Source: Betaproteobacteria bacterium
Lineage (GTDB): Bacteria; Pseudomonadota; Gammaproteobacteria; Burkholderiales; Rhodocyclaceae
Reading direction: 5' to 3'
DNA: 5,654 bases
NCBI GenBank assembly: GCA_028065725.1
Contig: JAPTVL010000405.1
Location: 1 to 5,654 of the forward strand
The position numbers and the translations under genes were made by a program. Shown here one piece after another: positions 1 through 5,654 of this stretch. Position 1 is the first letter of the stretch; each line of letters opens with the position of its first letter. A model generated the notes under the pieces. That model made no database searches. It worked only from the letters and a program-made list of their open reading frames with translations, and was not told where the DNA came from.

Positions 1-1032
1 GGCCAGGGTAAAGGCGCTGGTGTTGGCGATCGCCATGGCGATGGTCTTGGTGCCTTCGCCGAACTGGTCGAACTCGAACACGCCGACCGGGCCGTTCCAC
101 ACCACGGTGCCGGCCTTCATGATGATGTCGGCGAGCTGCTGCGCGCTCTTCGGGCCGATGTCGAAAATCATGTCGTCGTCGGCGACGTCACCGGCATCCT
201 TCAGCACGGCGGGTTCGTTGGCGTCGAATTTCTTGCCGCACACGACGTCGACGGCGATCGGGATGGTCGCGCCGCGCGCGGTCATCTTCTCGATCAGTTT
301 TTGCGCGGTCGGCACCAGATCGTCCTCGCACAGCGACTTGCCGACGTTGTGGCCGGCGGCCTTGAGGAAGGTGTTGGCGATACCGCCGCCGACCACCAGC
401 TGTTCGCACTTCTCGGCCAGCGCTTCCAGCACGGTCAGCTTCGTGGACACCTTGGAGCCGCCGACGATGGCGACCATCGGGCGCGCCGGGTTGGCCAACG
501 CCTTCTCCAGCGCCTCGAGCTCTTCGGTCAGGAGGATGCCGGCCGCAGCGGTCGGTGCGAACTTGGCGATGCCGTGGGTCGAGGCTTCGGCGCGGTGCGC
601 GGTACCGAAGGCGTCCATCACGAAGACGTCGCACAGCGCAGCGTATTTCTTCGCGGTCTCGTCGACGTTCTTCTTCTCGCCCTTGTTGACGCGGCAGTTT
701 TCCAGCACCACCAGTTCGCCGTCGGCGACGTCGAAGCCGCCGTCGGTCCATTCACGAATCAGGCGGATGTTCTTGCCGAGCTTCTGCGCAATCACGTCGA
801 CCACGGGTTTGAGCGAATCCTCTTCCCTGAACTCGCCTTCGGTCGGGCGGCCGAGGTGGGAGGTGACCATCACCTTGGCGCCGGCCTTGAGGCAGTGCTC
901 GATGGTGCGCATCGACGCGGTGATGCGGGCGTCGGAAGTGACCTTGCCGTCCTTGACCGGAACGTTCATGTCGGCGCGGATGAAGACGCGCTTGCCTGCC
1001 AGATCGAGATCGGTGACGCGGATAAATGCCAT
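1..1032 (-). CDS. pgk: Phosphoglycerate kinase (C-terminus beyond the window)
   Basis: Cytosolic kinase that interconverts 1,3-bisphosphoglycerate + ADP and 3-phosphoglycerate + ATP in glycolysis, gluconeogenesis and, where present, the Calvin cycle. The frame opens at ATG 1032-1030 with [20 protein letters not shown] and runs 344 codons without a stop to the left edge. Family signatures are in order: substrate-binding R19-A-D-M-N-V-P25, HLGRPTEGE near 59-67, MDAFGTAHR near 139-147, the nucleotide-side GGSKVSTK at 191-198, [11 protein letters not shown] near 213-223, and WNGPVGVFE at 312-320. PGKs of this type are about 390-397 residues, so about 50 residues are missing, including the expected C-terminal GGGDT-type phosphate-binding loop. 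A good Shine-Dalgarno (AGGAGA on the minus strand, about 1041-1046) lies 8 bases before the start and supports it. It follows gap by 136 bp, so the two probably share a transcript and catalyse consecutive steps. Nothing in the visible part looks damaged. Confidence 0.97.
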   Translation of the reverse strand, partial: MAFIRVTDLDLAGKRVFIRADMNVPVKDGKVTSDARITASMRTIEHCLKAGAKVMVTSHLGRPTEGEFREEDSLKPVVDVIAQKLGKNIRLIREWTDGGFDVADGELVVLENCRVNKGEKKNVDETAKKYAALCDVFVMDAFGTAHRAEASTHGIAKFAPTAAAGILLTEELEALEKALANPARPMVAIVGGSKVSTKLTVLEALAEKCEQLVVGGGIANTFLKAAGHNVGKSLCEDDLVPTAQKLIEKMTARGATIPIAVDVVCGKKFDANEPAVLKDAGDVADDDMIFDIGPKSAQQLADIIMKAGTVVWNGPVGVFEFDQFGEGTKTIAMAIANTSAFTLA

Positions 1033-1063
1033 GGTTTGCTTCTCCTGAAAGTAAGGTTTAAGG

Positions 1064-1168
1064 GTTGGCGCGGGGTGAGCCGCGCCAGGCCTTAAGGCTC
1101 ACGACCAATGAGCCGAGAGTCGAGAGCGTGTCTGGCTCTCCACTCCCGACTCTCAGCTCTCGGCCAAC
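1064..1168 (-). repeat. Inverted-repeat-rich gap-pgk spacer
   Basis: The spacer between gap and pgk carries several nested inverted repeats. The largest pairs 1112-1126 (GCCGAGAGTCGAGAG on the plus strand) with 1150-1164 (CTCTCAGCTCTCGGC), 13 of 15 positions complementary, around a 23-base loop. A second pairs TGGCGCGG (1066-1073) with CCGCGCCA (1080-1087) around a 6-base loop. GTGAGCC (1075-1081) can also pair with GGCTCAC (1096-1102), GCCTTAAGGC (1089-1098) is a perfect palindrome, and GTTGGC (1064-1069) matches GCCAAC (1163-1168), which would close the whole element. No T-run follows either stem on the minus strand, so it does not look like a simple intrinsic terminator. It may be an mRNA processing or stability structure between gap and pgk, or a small dispersed repeat. 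The inverted repeats are read directly; the role is inference. Confidence 0.5.
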
Positions 1169-4227
<3,059 letters not shown>

Positions 4228-4231
4228 TGCG

Positions 4232-4238
4232 TTCCCTT
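4232..4238 (-). promoter_or_regulatory. Ribosome-binding site that fixes the tkt start
   Basis: Minus-strand AAGGGAA sits 4 bases upstream of ATG 4227, with the AGGGA core 5 bases from it. The alternative in-frame ATG at 4284 would add 19 residues that do not resemble transketolase N-termini, and it lies within GC-rich inverted repeats. Confidence 0.6.
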
Positions 4239-4247
4239 CAGCTAAGT

Positions 4248-4295
4248 AAAAAACTGTCGCATTCCCCGCCCGGGAAAGCCGCACGAGGGCGGCTT
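4248..4295 (-). promoter_or_regulatory. Tandem hairpins plus T-run in the tkt leader (possible attenuator)
   Basis: Two adjacent stems lie just upstream of tkt. AAGCCGC (4276-4282) pairs with GCGGCTT (4289-4295) around a 6-base loop. TTCCC (4262-4266) pairs with GGGAA (4272-4276) around a 5-base loop. On the minus strand the second stem is followed 8 bases later by six Ts (plus-strand A-run 4248-4253), then the tkt ribosome-binding site. A GC stem followed by a U-run ahead of a start codon is the shape of a weak terminator or attenuator, but the gap between stem and U-run is longer than usual, and no leader peptide or riboswitch class is recognisable. Confidence 0.3.
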
Positions 4296-4318
4296 GGGCA
4301 GAATATGCAAAAACCTTG

Positions 4319-4450
4319 ATTATCCGCCAGCAGGGCGGGCTTCCGCAAGCCGCGCCAAAACCAGTCGAAAGAGGCGCCGAGACAAGGACTTAAGCCAACA
4401 AGCTCAAGCCCGGACTCAGAATTTTGACCTAAAAAATCTTTTTATTTCAA
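4319..4450 (-). promoter_or_regulatory. Candidate sigma70 promoters for tkt
   Basis: The 235-bp stretch between the phosphatase stop and tkt has no gene and is the natural place for a tkt-gap-pgk promoter. Two minus-strand candidates can be read. The distal one is TTGAAA (4450-4445), 18 bases, then CAAAAT (4426-4421). The proximal one is TTGCGG (4348-4343), 18 bases, then GATAAT (4324-4319). The distal -35 matches 5 of 6 consensus positions, and the proximal -10 matches 5 of 6; the partner boxes are weaker. The A/T-rich segment 4421-4450 stands out against the GC-rich surroundings. These are consensus-reading guesses only. Confidence 0.3.
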
Positions 4451-4453
4451 CGT

Positions 4454-4474
4454 TGCGCCGGCTTATGCGCCGGC
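4454..4474 (-). repeat. 9-bp direct repeat and GC hairpin across the phosphatase stop codon
   Basis: TGCGCCGGC occurs at 4454-4462 and again at 4466-4474, separated by the three bases of the stop codon. Because GCCGGC is self-complementary, the two copies also form a 6-bp stem with a GCATAA loop on the minus strand. The nearest T-run downstream on that strand (4436-4431) is about 20 bases away, so it is a poor intrinsic terminator by itself. It may still slow or partly end transcription of the upstream unit. Confidence 0.3.
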
Positions 4475-5245
4475 CGCCTTCAGCCAGTCGCGCCACAATT
4501 CGAATAGTTCGGGACTGGCCGAGGCCACCACCGATCGCTCCCAGACATTGGCGATGTCGAAGGCACCGGACAGGCTGGCCAGGCGGCCCCCCGCCTCTTC
4601 CAGGATCAGCGCGCCGGCGGCGTAATCCCACAGCTTCTGCCCGCCGTGCACGTAGACGTCGAAGCGACCGGCCGCGGTGTAACACCAGTCCAGGGTGGAG
4701 GCGCCGAAATTGCGCTGCGAGGCGTAAGGCGGCCACGACGCCAGGCGGCCAGCGAGTTCGCGGTCGATGCGCTTCATTTCCACCCCGGCCAGCGCCCGCC
4801 GCAGTTCGGTGGCGGGCGCACGCAAGGGCAGCGGCGTACCGTTCAGATGCGCGCCACGTCCACGTTCCGCGGTAAACATCTCGTCGGCGATGGGGTCGTA
4901 CACCACACCGAGTTGACGCTCGCCCTTATAGAGATAGGCTACCGACACGGCGAAATAGGGCACGCCCGCGACAAAGTTGGAGGTGCCGTCGATCGGGTCG
5001 ACGCACCACAGCCCGTCGCGTCCGGCATCCCAGGCGTCGTGCTGCTGCTGCTCGGTCATCTCCTCGCCCAGCACCGGCACGTCCTTGATGCGCGGCAATG
5101 CGGCCTCCAGCGCAGCCTGGGTCTCGGAATCCGCCTCGGTAAACAGGCTGCCGTCGACCTTGTGGCTGTGCGCCACCTTGAGGAAGCGCGGGGTGACCTC
5201 GCGTTGGGCGATTTCCCGAACCAGCGCCTTGACGTGTTCAAGCAT
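4463..5245 (-). CDS. Inositol-monophosphatase-family phosphatase (substrate uncertain)
   Basis: A 260-residue member of the IMPase/FIG superfamily: Mg2+-dependent, Li+-sensitive sugar- or nucleotide-phosphate phosphatases, cytosolic. The metal site is complete: TEAD (36-39) and GEE (60-62) supply Asp39 and Glu61/62; WCVDPIDGTSNF (80-91) supplies Asp83, Ile85, Asp86, Gly87 and Thr88; and LWDYAAGALILEEAGG (205-220) supplies Asp207. Length is typical. The substrate cannot be read from the sequence; inositol-1-phosphate, histidinol-phosphate, fructose-1,6-bisphosphate and 3'-phosphoadenosine phosphate are all hydrolysed by relatives, and I do not assign suhB, hisN or cysQ. The start at ATG 5245 is chosen because family N-termini begin there (MLEHVKALVREIA). 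The frame stays open upstream to 5461 only as the out-of-frame shadow of the preceding gene. Its Shine-Dalgarno is weak (GGAT), but the previous stop is 2 bases away, so coupled translation is likely. tkt follows after 235 bp. Confidence 0.93.
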   Translation of the reverse strand: MLEHVKALVREIAQREVTPRFLKVAHSHKVDGSLFTEADSETQAALEAALPRIKDVPVLGEEMTEQQQHDAWDAGRDGLWCVDPIDGTSNFVAGVPYFAVSVAYLYKGERQLGVVYDPIADEMFTAERGRGAHLNGTPLPLRAPATELRRALAGVEMKRIDRELAGRLASWPPYASQRNFGASTLDWCYTAAGRFDVYVHGGQKLWDYAAGALILEEAGGRLASLSGAFDIANVWERSVVASASPELFELWRDWLKAAGA

Positions 5246-5247
5246 GA

Positions 5248-5481
5248 TCAGATCCGCGCGCAATAGCACGTGCGATGGATTTCGGTTTCGTGCCCGTGCA
5301 GGCGGAACGGCGCGCCAAATCCGGTATGCAGCGCGTCGGGCGCATAGCGCACCATGTCCAGCCCCGAGCACCGCAGCGGCCCGCCGGGTTTCACGCGCTT
5401 CAGCACCGGCACCACGTAACGCGCCCGGTCGGCCGCCTTGCTGCGGTAAACGGTTTCCCAATGTTGCTGGCGGTCTGCCAT
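5248..5481 (-). pseudogene. Collapsed class I SAM-dependent methyltransferase (three in-frame deletions)
   Basis: A 77-codon open frame starting at ATG 5481. Its first 18 residues (MADRQQHWETVYRSKAAD) match the N-terminus of a family of roughly 200-residue SAM methyltransferases whose members start HW..VY..KAA..VSW. Residues 18-34 (DRARYVVPVLKRVKPGG) match that family's late helix and its KPGGH motif. Residues 35-71 (PLRCSGLDMVRY...EIHRT) and the end (CYCARI) match its C-terminus. Compared with the family as I remember it, about 100-110 residues are gone after KAAD, including the SAM-binding VDVGGG loop; about 11 are gone after PGG (the HVIVATF.P.G segment); and about 10 are gone after HRT. 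It cannot be an active methyltransferase of that fold. All three losses keep frame. ATG has a good Shine-Dalgarno (AAAGGGG, 5494-5488) and is 1 base after the redox gene's stop; its TGA is 2 bases before the phosphatase ATG. It could also be a real shortened peptide. Confidence 0.75.
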
Positions 5482-5482
5482 G

Positions 5483-5654
5483 TCATTCCCCTTTCCACTT
5501 GATCGAGCAGCCCATGCTGGGAATCTGTCCGGCGGGACCGCGCTGGGTGGCGGCAATTTCCTTCATCGCCTCGAACAGGTCGCGACGCACACCCTCGGGC
5601 GCAGTGTCCTTGCGCGATTCATCGAAGCGACCGCGGTACTGCAACTCGGAATTG
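5483..5654 (-). CDS. Thioredoxin/AhpC-TSA-family redox protein, C-terminal 56 residues only
   Basis: The right edge cuts this gene; only its last 56 codons are visible, ending at TGA 5485-5483. The tail reads from NSELQYRGRFDESRK to GQIPSMGCSIKWKGE. The pattern YRGR.DDSR, followed by a helix and ending P(S/T).GC.IKWK, is typical of the C-terminus of the thioredoxin-like, AhpC/TSA-related family often annotated thioredoxin family protein. In that family the GC.IKWK cysteine is a conserved tail residue; the CXXC or peroxidatic cysteine would lie upstream, outside the window. Substrate and role cannot be decided. It sits 1 base before the next start (TGACATG), so it heads, or belongs to, a tight three-gene unit with the methyltransferase remnant and the phosphatase. 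Confidence 0.7.
   Translation of the reverse strand, partial: NSELQYRGRFDESRKDTAPEGVRRDLFEAMKEIAATQRGPAGQIPSMGCSIKWKGE
5488..5494 (-). promoter_or_regulatory. Ribosome-binding site for the methyltransferase remnant
   Basis: Minus-strand AAAGGGG sits 6 bases before ATG 5481, inside the last codons of the redox gene. A retained, well-spaced Shine-Dalgarno shows that the shortened frame can still be translated, and it marks ATG 5481 as the start rather than an in-frame ATG at 5556, which would overlap the redox gene. Confidence 0.6.

Noticed and set aside
20..1095. Plus-strand open frames of 342 and 264 codons antisense to pgk
   Set aside because: They lie opposite a clear pgk, have low-complexity compositions and resemble no protein family. 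They are codon-bias shadows.
4431..4443. A/T palindrome (A-run, TC, T-run) as an intrinsic terminator of the upstream unit
   Set aside because: The pairing is only A-T with a loop too short to form a stable hairpin, and no GC stem directly precedes the T-run.
4294..4875. 193-codon plus-strand open frame crossing the tkt leader and the phosphatase 3' end
   Set aside because: Arginine- and proline-rich translation with no family resemblance, mostly antisense to the phosphatase.
5246..5461. N-terminal extension of the phosphatase to 332 residues
   Set aside because: The added part is R/A-rich and out of frame with the methyltransferase remnant, which explains those bases better. The superfamily N-terminus begins at ATG 5245.

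Overview
The window is GC-rich bacterial chromosomal DNA in which every gene I can support reads on the minus strand. The protein signatures (phosphoglycerate kinase, GAPDH, transketolase) and the gene order tkt-gap-pgk point to a proteobacterium, most likely a betaproteobacterium of the Rhodocyclales/Nitrosomonadales type. That placement is inferred from remembered families, not from a search.

In the direction of transcription (right to left) the layout is: the C-terminal end of a thioredoxin/AhpC-TSA-like redox protein (5654-5483, N-terminus outside the window); a 77-codon collapsed remnant of a class I SAM-dependent methyltransferase (5481-5248); an inositol-monophosphatase-family phosphatase (5245-4463); a 235-bp leader with candidate promoters and hairpins (4462-4228); transketolase tkt (4227-2242); a 71-bp spacer with a hairpin; glyceraldehyde-3-phosphate dehydrogenase gap (2170-1169); a 136-bp spacer rich in inverted repeats; and phosphoglycerate kinase pgk (1032 to the left edge, lacking roughly the last 50 residues).

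The window therefore joins two transcription units, or one long one. The first three genes are packed with 1- and 2-base gaps and look translationally coupled. The second block is central carbon metabolism: transketolase makes glyceraldehyde-3-phosphate, GAPDH turns it into 1,3-bisphosphoglycerate, and PGK uses that. All three enzymes work in glycolysis/gluconeogenesis and the pentose phosphate pathway, and also in the Calvin cycle if the host is autotrophic. RuBisCO or phosphoribulokinase would decide that and neither is in the window.

The most unusual item is the methyltransferase remnant. It keeps the recognisable N-terminus and C-terminal half of its family but has lost the whole SAM-binding core plus two shorter blocks. 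All three losses keep the reading frame open through to the stop two bases before the phosphatase start. I see no CRISPR array, transposase, tRNA or rRNA, and no convincing new multi-gene system.
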